DNA of 64,000 nucleotides from Streptomyces sp. Ru71 (GTDB lineage: Bacteria; Actinomycetota; Actinomycetes; Streptomycetales; Streptomycetaceae): assembly GCF_002920535.1 (NCBI RefSeq), contig NZ_PQSS01000013.1, positions 79,975-143,974 on the forward strand. Direction: 5' to 3'. Positions 35,393 through 43,316 of the stretch are shown here, one piece after another (the first letter of the stretch is position 1; every line of letters starts with the position of its first letter). The notes beneath the pieces were generated by a model that made no database searches, had not been told where the DNA came from, and saw only the letters and a program-made list of their open reading frames with translations. The translations under genes and the position numbers were made by a program.

Positions 35393-35776
35393 CTAACGAA
35401 GGCGCAGGCCCCCCGGCAGTTCTTCTTCAATGATCTCGACCAGCCAGTCGAAGGCGGTCGGGCCACGTCCAGCGCGGGCTTCCGCCAGCCTGGCGGCCAT
35501 ACGTGCCTTGTTCGTCGGATGACAGCGGGCGAGCCACCTCTCGAGCTGCCGAGCAGTCTCCGGGTATCCCAGATGCTGGCGGGAGGCTTCGTGATCACGC
35601 CACTCGATCACGAAGTCGCCGTCGTCCGGTGTCCCGAAGCCGCCGCGGAGGCAGTCAGCGAAGGCATCAAGGTTCCGGCCGAAGTATCCGCCGCAGCCGA
35701 TGCTCTCGCCAGCGACCCGCCAGAAGTCCTCCAGCGTCTTGACCTTGCTGCCGTCCAACTCGTATCTCACCGTCAC
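35393..35776 (-). CDS. barstar-family protein (element cargo)
   Basis: A 127-residue acidic protein, convergent with the recombinase operon. VKTLEDFWRVAGESIGCGGY, FGRNLDAFADCLRGGFGT and DFVIEWRDHEASRQ match the barstar core, including the helix-2 segment that blocks the RNase active site. No barnase-like gene lies nearby on this element, so it is an orphan immunity protein or the antitoxin for an RNase encoded elsewhere. It differs in sequence from the barstar-like protein at 7848. It lies inside the element that splits istB. Confidence 0.78.
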   Translation of the reverse strand: MTVRYELDGSKVKTLEDFWRVAGESIGCGGYFGRNLDAFADCLRGGFGTPDDGDFVIEWRDHEASRQHLGYPETARQLERWLARCHPTNKARMAARLAEARAGRGPTAFDWLVEIIEEELPGGLRLR

Positions 35777-35877
35777 AGCCCGCAGATTACGTCCGGCCTG
35801 GCGGCCTGCCTATCCGTTTTGAACTCGTGCTGTTCAGGCAGCACCTCGCACGGGTTCGCCGGAACATGTGCGCTTTA

Positions 35878-36521
35878 GCGATCCCAACGTTGGTCGTCAG
35901 GATGGTGCTCGATTTCAGATATCGCTGGTTGATCACCTGGAACAACGCCGAGGCACCGTCCTCGGGCAGTGGGAGGTAGCCCAGTTCATCGATGATCAGG
36001 AGCTTGGGGCCGGCGAAGAAGTTCATGCAGGTCTTCCAGCGGCCTTCGAGCGCGGCCTTGTGGCACTTGGCCGCCAGTTCCGCGGCGGTGGTGAAGTAGA
36101 CGCGGTGTCCTGCTTCGACTGCGGCCCGGCCGAGTGCGACGGACAGCATGGTTTTACCGACTCCAGGCGGACCGACGAACAGGACGTTGGAGGCGTCGTC
36201 AAGGAAACGCAACGTCGCCAGGTCGCGGATGAGCTTCTCGTCGACTCCGGGCTGGGCGGCAAAGTCGAAGTCGTTGAGTGTCCAGGGCTCGGGGAGACAG
36301 GCGAATCGCAGCCGAGCGGCAAGCCGGCGGGCCTCGGTGGCTTCGACCTCGATCTCCAGCAGTCGTTCCAGAGCCGCTGTCAGCGACATCCGTTCAGTGC
36401 GGGCCTGGTCCAGGACCCGGTTCAGTGCTTCGGCTGCGTCGTTGAGTTTGAGGTAGGACAGATGGCTTCGCAGCTGCTGGAAGCGTCGTGCTTCGCTCAT
36501 CTGCATAGGCGACGTACTCAC
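35878..36521 (-). pseudogene. istB: N-terminal part of istB, truncated by an insertion
   Basis: From ATG 36521 (overlapping the istA stop) about 215 codons encode the IS21 helper ATPase: Walker A VLFVGPPGVGKTMLSVALGR, Walker B LLIIDELGYLPLP and sensor 1 STILTTNVGIA. After GIA the match ends and the frame runs 30 more codons (KAHMFRRTRARCC) into foreign DNA to a stop at 35787. The missing C-terminus is at 32055-32219. The shortened ATPase keeps its nucleotide site but lacks the lid helices. Confidence 0.82.
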
Positions 36522-37876
36522 TCCGGGTTCTCCTCCTTCGGCGGCGGAACACTCCGCAGCCGGTCGGCCACGGCGGCATAGTGGGACAGGTCGATCACGA
36601 CCCGCTCGGCCGGATCACCGGCCAGGGATGATCCGCGCAGGCGCTCGGCTTCCGCGATCGCGGCCTCCGACAGCGGCTTGCGGACCTTGCTCTTGCAGGG
36701 GGCCCTGTCGGAAAACGACGCCAGCACTGCCCGCTCCAAGGCAATGACATGGCCGTCGTCCCGGATGGTCTGACCGGCGCCCCGCGGGGCTCGGCGGTGC
36801 TGAGCGATCACTGCCCGGCCGGCGGTCGCGATCCGCAGGTCGCTCTCGCCGAGGCGGTGCAGCACCTTGACCTGGACTCCGGGCAGGCCCGGCGGGACGG
36901 AATAGAAGTTCCCGTCGAACTGCACCAGGCTCTGAGGGCTGACCGTCCGCTCGACCTCCAGCTCGGCCGGAAAGGGCCGCACCGGGATGTCCAACAACAC
37001 TTCGGCCTGGGCGAGTTCGCCGACCGTAGTGGCCACTCCGCTGATGCGACGGCGTCGCTCGTCCATGCGATGTGCAAGTTTGTCGACGCCGGACTGTGCC
37101 TGGGCGACGGTCAGTCCGTCAGGAACCGTGCGCCACCAGCGTTGCGCGGCAGAGTGGTTGACCTTCTCAACCACTCCCTTGCGGTTGCCACGACGGGGCG
37201 GGCAGATGTCCACCCCGGCCCCGTAGTACTTCGCAACCGCGGCGAACGCGGAGGTCACCTGCCCGCTGGAGGGGTAGCAGACCGTCGCCATACGGTCGAA
37301 CCGCCAGCGCCGCGCGGTTCCACCGAGTTTGCGCATGACCTCGTCCAGGGCCTGGACCAGATGCGGAAAGTTCTCGGATTCCGACAGCACCGCCCGCCAC
37401 CGGCCCGAATGCGCGAGCGCCCCGACCAGGAGATGGGCATGCTCACCCACTGCCCACTCTTGCGGCGGGTCCGGCAGTTCCAACCAGTCGAACTGGATCT
37501 CCTCTCCTGGCGGATGAGCGATCACCGCGACGTTCCGGCCGGTCGACGCATGACAGGGCTCGCAGTGCGGTCGGACCTGGTAGCGGCGAAGGGCCCGGGT
37601 GAAGGTCGAGTACGCCCCCTGGTAACCCAGGGCGGTCACCTCATCGAACAAGGTCGAGGCCCACAGGTGAGGGTCGTCCGCGAGTCTTTGCCGGCAGTAC
37701 GGCAGAAAGGGGACGAACGCGTCCGGTGCCCGACGACGCTGATCAGGGACCCGCTCACCGTTCAGATAGGCACGGATCGTCTTGCGGTCCCGGCCCAGGT
37801 GCCGTGCGATCGCCGAGATCGTCCATCCCTGGCGACGCAGAGCGTGAGCATCCACGTCTTCCTCCCGCGTGAGCAT
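36518..37876 (-). CDS. istA: IS21-family transposase IstA
   Basis: A 452-residue DDE transposase. The N-terminus has a Sigma-70-region-4-like helix-turn-helix (TISAIARHLGRDRKTIRAYL). The catalytic core carries the first Asp in EEIQFDWLELP, a second in DICPPRRGNRKGVVEKVNHS (with the Glu) and the surrounding rve fold. The C-terminal beta-barrel includes RTVSPQSLVQFDGNFYSVPP, which binds the terminal repeats. It overlaps istB by 4 bases. The gene is intact, but without full IstB target capture would fail unless a related IS21 supplies it. Confidence 0.88.
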   Translation of the reverse strand: MLTREEDVDAHALRRQGWTISAIARHLGRDRKTIRAYLNGERVPDQRRRAPDAFVPFLPYCRQRLADDPHLWASTLFDEVTALGYQGAYSTFTRALRRYQVRPHCEPCHASTGRNVAVIAHPPGEEIQFDWLELPDPPQEWAVGEHAHLLVGALAHSGRWRAVLSESENFPHLVQALDEVMRKLGGTARRWRFDRMATVCYPSSGQVTSAFAAVAKYYGAGVDICPPRRGNRKGVVEKVNHSAAQRWWRTVPDGLTVAQAQSGVDKLAHRMDERRRRISGVATTVGELAQAEVLLDIPVRPFPAELEVERTVSPQSLVQFDGNFYSVPPGLPGVQVKVLHRLGESDLRIATAGRAVIAQHRRAPRGAGQTIRDDGHVIALERAVLASFSDRAPCKSKVRKPLSEAAIAEAERLRGSSLAGDPAERVVIDLSHYAAVADRLRSVPPPKEENPE

Positions 37877-38103
37877 TCAGGCCCCCGACCAGGCCGAACT
37901 CATGGCTCACGCAGGCTCTCCACGACACTCCCGGGCCAACTCGACACGCCGGAAAAGATCACGCGAAGAGACCGAACAAGGTCACACAAAGGGTGGGGAG
38001 ATCAACAGAGCAGGTTTGCCCCATGCCTTAGCGGGGGGTGGGGAAATTCAAATAGCCCCATCAGGAACTGACAACGCAGCCAGCAGCCCTCGGCGAAGCG
38101 CGG
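37877..38103. other. right terminal region of the IS21 element
   Basis: Two related blocks, each TGGGGC...TCCCCACCC on the minus strand, occur at about 37996-38028 and 38032-38063, resembling the multiple terminal repeats to which IS21 transposases bind. The element end is put at about 38073. Confidence 0.4.
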
Positions 38104-38750
38104 CTATCGGCGTTGCTCCTCAATGAGCTCGAGGTAGCGGGTGTACTGGGCGTCGGCGATCTGGCGGTTGCGGACGAGGCTTCCTTCTTCCATGCGGTAG
38201 GTACGGTCGGGATGGCCCTTGAAAGAGAGCCAGTTGAAGGACGTGGTGACCCAGAAGTCGTCGTAGACGAGGACCTTGGCGTGGGTGCTCTTGAGGCGGG
38301 TGAAGGTGAACTTGTCCTGATGGCGGGCGGTGAGGTTGTAGCTTGCGGACGGCGGCCGGGTCGGTCTTGGTGTCGTGGTCCTCGTAGCCGTAGGCGATGT
38401 CGACCTTCACCCCGCGCGCCAGGCGGGTTTCCAGCTTGCTGAGGAACGTGGTGGTGATGATCGCGTTCTTGATCCACGGTGAGATGATCAGCAGGCGGCG
38501 CCGGGCGTGGGTGAGGGCTTCGTCGAGGATCTCTGGGTGCTCGAAGACGCCGATGGCGCGGATCTCGTCCGCTTGCGGCTGCGGTTCCGCCGGCGCAGTC
38601 GGGGTGGGGCTCTGTGCGCCGAGTTGGAAGGCAGCCTGCTCGGCGCGGTACTGGGTGACTTCTTGCAGGGGGACCCGGGCCCTTTCCAGGTCGGGTTCCA
38701 GGACGGGCCGCTCGGGCGGCGGGGCGACGGTTATGCCGAGGGCTTTGGCG
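38104..38750 (-). pseudogene. frameshifted phospholipase D-like nuclease gene
   Basis: Minus-strand coding in two frames. The first gives ILDEALTHARRRLLIISPWI, KNAIITTTFLSKLETRLARG and VDIAYGYEDHDTKTDPAA. After a one-base shift near 38345 it continues with LTARHQDKFTFTRLKSTHAK, VLVYDDFWVTTSFNWLSF and DRTYRMEEGSLVRNRQIADA. The HxK motif (STHAKVLVYDD) is the PLD catalytic motif, as in BfiI-like nucleases and DISARM-type PLD proteins. The 5' end is lost near 38750, where Ku-tail DNA on the other strand begins. It may have belonged to a defence system. Confidence 0.62.
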
Positions 38751-38917
38751 CCTCGGTGGAGAAGGCCAAGGCCTCGCGCGGTGAACAAACGGGTCACGCC
38801 GACGTGCGCGAGCTGCCCCAACCGAAGAAGACAGCGAAGAAGCAGCCCGCCAAGAAGACCGCGACGAAGAAGACAACCGCAAAGAAGACCCCGCGCCGCA
38901 AACCCCGCAGCGCCTGA
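38750..38917 (+). pseudogene. C-terminal tail of a Ku (NHEJ) gene
   Basis: The frame reads ASVEKAKASRGEQ, then ADVRELPQPKKTAKKQPAKK and a lysine/threonine/alanine-rich end finishing PRRKPRSA and TGA. Actinobacterial Ku proteins end in this way: a helix ASVEKAKxxRG followed by a Lys-rich extension that contacts DNA. The ring-forming Ku core (about 250 residues) is missing. An H1-like or HU-like tail is the alternative reading. Confidence 0.5.
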
Positions 38918-39012
38918 GCCACGAATCGGTCCGCCCCGTTGGCGGGCGTGTCCCGGTCCGGCCTGGGCTCCGGCAGCCGGTCGGGCTGGGCCGCCGGGCC
39001 TGTGTGCCGCGC

Positions 39013-39313
39013 TCAGTCCAAGACGCCCAGCGCGGTGTCGGGGCGGCAGTACACGCACGCCGGGACCTGCTGCCGCAGTGCCTCCACCGCCTGCTCCCGG
39101 GTGGTCGGCTGGCACCGGCCGCTCTTCACGGCCGCCCAGCAGCCACCGGTGTGAACACAGTCGACGTTCTTGCGGTTCAGGCCGTACTGGATCAGCCAGT
39201 CCGGCCCGGGCGGCCGCGCCTGCAGCCCACGCTGACGCTCTTCCTCGCGGCGCTCCTCCTCGGCGATCCACCGGCGGGTCCGTTTCCAGGTCCCGCACCT
39301 GCACGCGTTCCAG
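39013..39313 (-). pseudogene. DUF6233 family gene with a 5' frameshift
   Basis: One frame encodes RRWIAEEERREEERQRGLQA, then RPPGPDWLIQYGLNRK, CVHTGGCWAAVKSGRCQPTT and ACVYCRPDTALGVLD to a stop at 39013. This is the standard DUF6233 layout with a C-terminal CxxC...DTALG motif. The expected N-terminal helix (FLERVQVRDLE) is in another frame near 39290-39313, so a shift has separated them, and no start codon is evident. DUF6233 genes are common small accessory genes in Streptomyces, function unknown. Confidence 0.6.
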
Positions 39314-39424
39314 GAAACAAAGCAGCGCGAAGCGCGTCAGAACTGGATCGGTCGTACGTTCGATTTAGGATGGTGGGTGAGCAGTGCCATTGGGGGCCAT
39401 GGAGGATGTTCTCTGTCAGATGGC

Positions 39425-39478
39425 CTTGACCATTTGCCAGGTGATCTTGGCGGCGTCGAGCTTCTGGCATTTGATCTT
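39425..39478 (-). repeat. repeated leader motif, copy A (two units)
   Basis: On the minus strand, units AAGATCAAATGCCAGAAGC (from 39478) and AAGATCACCTGGCAAATGG followed by TCAAG (from 39448) lie upstream of the DUF6233 gene. The second unit matches the plus-strand copy at 40830 in 22 of 24 bases, and both continue with a similar TGnCAGAG stretch. Confidence 0.6.
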
Positions 39479-39515
39479 GATCGGTGCTCCTGCGGCTACG
39501 AGCTGGGGAATCGAC

Positions 39516-40244
39516 TCATTCGGTTTTGTCGGGTTCGGTGGGGGGCTGGCGACGGCTGTACAGCGGCCAGATAAGGCGCGCGAGCAACATGACGATGGCC
39601 GTCGCTGCGATGAATGGGATGAGGAGAGCTGAGGGAGCCAGCGTGGCCGTGTAGATGAGGTATCCCGTGGTGGCCAGGACAAACAGCGGCCCGGCGATGA
39701 GGACGACAGTCCTGCGCATGCGCGATCCGAGACTTCCGTCTCCGCGGAAGGCGGCGCTCAATCGCTGGTTATGGCTCTGCTGCTGTTTGTGTTTGGCCAT
39801 CTGCTGCCCCCCTTCATCTGCTGGCGGTTGCACCGTTACCACCTGTGCGTTCTCCCGGAACTTCCCGGTGTCCTGTTGTTCCTCTACCTCGACGAGTACG
39901 GCCTCGGTGATCAGCCCGACGGGGTGGTTGTCGGCGTCCACCACGGCGACAAGATCGGCCTTGTGCCGGTCGAAGACCTCGCGGAGCTGCCGGGTGTCGG
40001 CATCCGAGGAGACGGCAGGCACTGGGTGGACGAGTTCAGCGAGCTGTGTGGACCTGTCGTGGGAGCTGGCAGCGATCAGCGCGCTCTGCCAGGTCAGCCC
40101 GCCGCTGACCTCCATAGCGGTTCCGACGAGCGCGGCACCTGCTGGACCATGCGCGAGGACGTTAGCAGCATCGGCCAGTGTCAGCTCCGGGCTCAGCAGC
40201 GATTCAACGTCGACGACGTACATGATCTGTTCCGCGCGCTTCAT
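39516..40244 (-). CDS. CBS-like domain protein with two membrane helices
   Basis: A 242-residue protein from ATG 40244. The first ~130 residues resemble a pair of CBS motifs (DVESLLSPELTLADAANVLA; DLVAVVDADNHPVGLITEAV), a fold that often senses adenine nucleotides. A charged linker with KHKQQQSHNQR leads to two hydrophobic helices (TVVLIAGPLFVLATTGYLIY and ALLIPFIAATAIVMLLARLI). The domain order suggests a membrane-tethered sensor; the output is unknown. It is divergent from the membrane protein at 40332. Confidence 0.6.
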   Translation of the reverse strand: MKRAEQIMYVVDVESLLSPELTLADAANVLAHGPAGAALVGTAMEVSGGLTWQSALIAASSHDRSTQLAELVHPVPAVSSDADTRQLREVFDRHKADLVAVVDADNHPVGLITEAVLVEVEEQQDTGKFRENAQVVTVQPPADEGGQQMAKHKQQQSHNQRLSAAFRGDGSLGSRMRRTVVLIAGPLFVLATTGYLIYTATLAPSALLIPFIAATAIVMLLARLIWPLYSRRQPPTEPDKTE

Positions 40245-40286
40245 GTCGGTCCTTCGTGCAGCAGTGGCTTCGGTCCTCCGTTGGCG

Positions 40287-40303
40287 GTAACTAGTCCGGT
40301 TAC
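40287..40303. promoter_or_regulatory. inverted repeat in the divergent promoter region
   Basis: GTAAC and GTTAC with a 7-base spacer lie in the 87-bp gap between the divergent genes at 40244 and 40332, a reasonable place for a shared operator. Confidence 0.3.
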
Positions 40304-40331
40304 ATGACCAACGTGTCGATAATGTCTATGT

Positions 40332-40718
40332 ATGCCCAGTTTCGTCGATGCGGTTGTCGTGACGGTAGCGTGCGGCCTCGGCACCTTGGTCGGCAAGGCG
40401 CTGAGCCGTCCGAGTGGCCGCAGCATGGAAGATCTGGCTTGGGGGATCGACCTGGCCGTGGCTGCGATCGCCATCCAGGTATCGATCCTCGCGAACCCCC
40501 CTCCGGGTCCGAGCGAGCCCAGGGTCTGGTGCCTGGCAGGTCTCTTCGTAGCCCTGATCCTCTTTATGTTCTTCATGCGGGAATGGGGCTGCGTCGGGAT
40601 GACGGACCGGCTGAAGCAGAGCGCGATTCGGTGCAGCTGCACCTTCGGGATTGCGAGTCTGAACATTTGCTTCTTGGTGAACACCGAGACGTTCATCAAT
40701 CTTGTCACCGGAAAGTGA
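40332..40718 (+). CDS. small integral membrane protein
   Basis: A 128-residue protein with about four hydrophobic helices: DAVVVTVACGLGTLVGKAL, GIDLAVAAIAIQVSILANPP, VWCLAGLFVALILFMFFM and FGIASLNICFLVNTETFI. No signature motif. Its size and helix count recall small anchor subunits, but nothing supports a specific role. Transcribed divergently from the CBS-like membrane protein, with which it may share regulation. Confidence 0.55.
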   Translation: MPSFVDAVVVTVACGLGTLVGKALSRPSGRSMEDLAWGIDLAVAAIAIQVSILANPPPGPSEPRVWCLAGLFVALILFMFFMREWGCVGMTDRLKQSAIRCSCTFGIASLNICFLVNTETFINLVTGK

Positions 40719-40829
40719 CTTGCGATGCATCTGCTCCCCTCACCCTCTTACCGACTGTCAGCTACCAGGCCGTCACCCTGTGTTGTTATGGTGACCTGCG
40801 ATTTCACTCCTGGCCCCGAGTCGGCAGTC

Positions 40830-40867
40830 AAGATCACTTGGCAAACGGTCAAGATCGATTGTCAGAG
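40830..40867 (+). repeat. repeated leader motif, copy B (two units)
   Basis: Units AAGATCACTTGGCAAACGG with TCAAG (40830-40853) and AAGATCGATTGTCAGAG (40851-40867), 21 bases apart, lie directly upstream of the ribosome site of the gene at 40884. They match copy A at 39425-39478 in the opposite orientation. Confidence 0.6.
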
Positions 40868-40883
40868 GGCAGAGGAGCAGCCA

Positions 40884-41132
40884 GTGGACGGCCCCGCGAT
40901 CACCCACGCCCTCGGCCTCAACCCCGCCGACCTTGAGCCGGCGCCGCCACCCGACGGTGGGCGGCTCCCACCCGACTGGGCGGACAGGCTGCGCCGGGGA
41001 CTGCTCTGCATCGCCTGCGCCACGCCTGCCTCCTACACGACCGTCCGCGCGTTTCCCGGCCTCGGGTACCGCTGGATCGACGTCTGCGGCCCACACCTGC
41101 GCATCGCCGTGGGACGAGGCGGCTGTGACTGA
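40884..41132 (+). CDS. small conserved hypothetical protein
   Basis: An 82-residue protein. The GTG at 40884 follows GAGGAG at a good distance; a longer frame to 40725 lacks a ribosome site. The C-terminal half, LRRGLLCIACATPASYTTVR with YRWIDVCGPHLR, has three Cys and a His that could bind a metal. It is coupled to the following short gene by an 8-base overlap. Small Cys-containing proteins of this sort are frequent in Streptomyces accessory DNA; function unknown. Confidence 0.55.
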   Translation: MDGPAITHALGLNPADLEPAPPPDGGRLPPDWADRLRRGLLCIACATPASYTTVRAFPGLGYRWIDVCGPHLRIAVGRGGCD

Positions 41133-41320
41133 CGCCGGCCGCTACCACCTCCTTCTGGAGGCCGGCGGGCGGCCCGTGCTGCACGGCTAGTGGAACAGCC
41201 TGTCGGTGGCACGCGGCAAGTTCACGCAACTCGTGGGCGAACAAGGCCGCCCAGGTGTCCGCATTACCCTCACCGACGAAGAGACCGGCACCCGGTTGAC
41301 GACCTGGCCACAGTCTCCCT
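41125..41320 (+). pseudogene. small accessory gene with an in-frame amber codon
   Basis: From GTG 41125 the frame reads GRYHLLLEAGGRPVLHG, TAG (41188-41190), then WNSLSVARGKFTQLVGEQG and RITLTDEETGTRLTTWP to a second stop. Both sides are coding in style and in the same frame. Proteins of this type usually have two Trp at the break (HGWW), so a TGG to TAG change is likely. Confidence 0.5.
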
Positions 41321-41994
41321 AGCGCTCTGCCATGCTGGGGATCATGGCCCATCGCCCGTACCCATTGCGCGAGCGCGCCCGCCGACAGATCGACCGCCAC
41401 TAGGGCAAGATCGACCGATGGTCCGCAGCCCCGCCCCGGCAGCCGCAGACCGCCGACAACAGCGCGAGTGATCCGCTCTAGGTGGGCGAGTACCGGATCT
41501 CCACCCGCTGACCGCAGCCAGTTCCTGCTCGGCTACGGATGCCGCGCGTCTCTCTTTCGCCTGTGGCGTACAACGGCCTCCGCGGAAAGAAGCCGCGCAC
41601 CACGTGTGCTGGGCATCCGCCGCCAGCACACGGTTGCAGCGTTACTCCTCGTGCGCTTTTTGCCCTGTGGGTCCGCTGTGACCTCAAGCTTGCCTACGGC
41701 AGGCCGCCTCACACCCCTAGACCGGCATTTCCGGGACGCCCGTTCCGCCACTGTCCACGCCCACATGCCGGCTCGGGCCATAGTCGACAAGACGCTATCC
41801 CGTGACAGCGGTCCTTGCGCGGCATATCCCGGTGAGACTCCCGCGTGGGGCGTTGCGGGTGCGCCGCTTTGCCGGGTTGGACGGGGAGGGGTGTTGCGGG
41901 CACTCCTGAAGTGTCTGTCTGTCTGACAGTATGTTCCTAGTGGTGCGATGTGCAGACGCCGTTCTGCCTCGCTCTCGGAAGGTGGGAGGCCGCC
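41321..41994. other. 674-bp region without a recognisable gene; promoter of the PucR-type gene
   Basis: No convincing frame on either strand. Close to the right end, CTGTC and GACAG at 41915-41929 form an inverted repeat with a 5-base spacer, about 65 bases before the regulator start, a possible autoregulatory site. Confidence 0.4.
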
Positions 41995-43173
41995 GTGTTG
42001 CAGGAGTTGCAGGACGTCATCAACGACATCTCTGCCGAGGTCGGCGTACCGACGTCGCTCACGGACACCCGGTTGAACTCCATCGTTTTCGGACCCCACG
42101 AGGACACCGGAATCGACTCGGTGCGCCGGCAGGCGCTGCTGCTGCGGTCGACTCCTGAGTGGGTGCGTGAGTGGTTCGGGCGCTACGGCATCGACAAGGC
42201 GGTCGGCCCGGTGCGCATCCCTGCCGACCCAGAGCGCGGGTTGGCCAGCCGCGTAGTGGTCCCCGCCCGCTATGCTTCGACCACCTGTGGGTATATCTGC
42301 CTCCTCGACGTCCATCACGAGCTGGACGAGACACGTCTGAGCACCGTCGTCGATGCCGCGCAGGAGCTGGGGCGCGTGCTGTATCTGGACCAGCAGGCCC
42401 GGTACAGCGACGCCGACCTGTTGGCCGATCTTGTGCGGGGGTCGGCGGCGGTTCGGGGCAAGGCTGCAGCTCGCCTCAGCGAGCAGGGGCGCTTCCCCGT
42501 CGGCTGGCCGATCACCGTCCTGTTCCTGCGACCCCTGGGTGGAGCGACATCGGGTATGGACGCTCTCGAGCACTGGCTGTGGCGTGACCACGGTGCCCTG
42601 CCCAGGGGTGCCCTTCGCTGTCTCGACCCGGAAGGCGCCGTGATCCTGGCACCCGTGCCGCCGACCGCGGTGCCCGCGCACGCACAGCGCATCGTCGATC
42701 ATCTGCTCGCCGGTAATCACGACCTTCCCGAGCTCATCGTCGGAATCGGTGACGCCCAGTCCGACCTGCATGACGCCCACCTGTCGTACGAGCACGCCCA
42801 CCTGGCGGCGCGGGCGGCGATGGTCTGGCCGGAGACGGGGCCGGTGTGCTCCTGGGACCGGCTTGGCGCACTACGCGTTCTGATCGGTACGCCCGGGCAT
42901 GTGCTGCGGTACCTGATGGACCCTCGGGTGGCTTTGCTCATAGAGGGGCAGCCCTCCCACGCGGGTCTCATCGACACCCTCGAGACCTATCTCGACTCCG
43001 GCTGCGACAACCAGGCCACCGCGGCGCGTCTGCATGTGCACAGGGGCACGGTGTACTACCGCCTGGAGAAGGCGGCCGCTTTGTGCGGAATGGATTTGAG
43101 TGATGGTCTGGACCGGCTCGCCCTGCACCTGGGGATCAAGTTGCTGCGGTTGCTCGAGTCGAAGGCCGACTGA
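41995..43173 (+). CDS. PucR/CdaR-type transcriptional regulator
   Basis: A 392-residue cytoplasmic regulator. GTG 41995 is chosen because GGGAGG lies 5 bases upstream; ATG 41950 is possible. The N-terminal two thirds is a GAF-like/GGDEF-related sensory region (YGIDKAVGPVRIPADPERGL, VPARYASTTCGYICLLDVHH). The C-terminus is the PucR HTH_30 domain: LIDTLETYLDSGCDNQATAA, then RLHVHRGTVYYRLEKAAALC. Such proteins activate catabolic genes for purines, polyamines, GABA or amino acids. It is the first gene of the metabolic island and probably controls the amidohydrolase operon starting 143 bases downstream. Confidence 0.8.
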   Translation: MLQELQDVINDISAEVGVPTSLTDTRLNSIVFGPHEDTGIDSVRRQALLLRSTPEWVREWFGRYGIDKAVGPVRIPADPERGLASRVVVPARYASTTCGYICLLDVHHELDETRLSTVVDAAQELGRVLYLDQQARYSDADLLADLVRGSAAVRGKAAARLSEQGRFPVGWPITVLFLRPLGGATSGMDALEHWLWRDHGALPRGALRCLDPEGAVILAPVPPTAVPAHAQRIVDHLLAGNHDLPELIVGIGDAQSDLHDAHLSYEHAHLAARAAMVWPETGPVCSWDRLGALRVLIGTPGHVLRYLMDPRVALLIEGQPSHAGLIDTLETYLDSGCDNQATAARLHVHRGTVYYRLEKAAALCGMDLSDGLDRLALHLGIKLLRLLESKAD

Positions 43174-43316
43174 GCCGCCGACCAGGCGGCCACCCGGCCT
43201 CTGAACGATTGCCGTACGGCGGGGGGCGTTCTTCGCAACGGTTGTCCATGGTTCGGCTCGTTGGCGGTTTCTAGCGTGAGCAGCAGCCTGCTGGCACACC
43301 CGCGAAGGAGCCCGAC

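Larger units (their letters stand above)
32231..35871 (+). mobile_element. recombinase-trio element with barstar cargo inserted in istB
   Basis: This is the DNA lying between the two halves of istB. Its ends carry an inverted pair, GCACTTGTTCC (32231-32241) and GGAACATGTGC (35861-35871), 10 of 11 matching. Just inside is a same-orientation pair, CCTCACACGGGTT (32241-32253) and CCTCGCACGGGTT (35844-35856). It encodes a tyrosine recombinase, a Cro-like regulator and a zinc-ribbon recombinase homologue in one overlapping operon, plus a convergent barstar-family gene. The exact cut points and any target duplication cannot be fixed from one copy. Confidence 0.7.
31396..38073 (-). mobile_element. 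IS21-family element with passenger gene, split by a second element
   Basis: Reading leftward: istA, istB (split), and a zinc-ribbon gene overlapping the istB end. The right end is placed at TGTCAGTTCC near 38073, followed inward by GATGGGGC. The left end is placed near 31396, where GTCAGT and CATGGGG occur in similar order; these limits are tentative. Removing the 3.6 kb insertion leaves about 3 kb, a reasonable size for IS21 plus one passenger. Confidence 0.5.
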
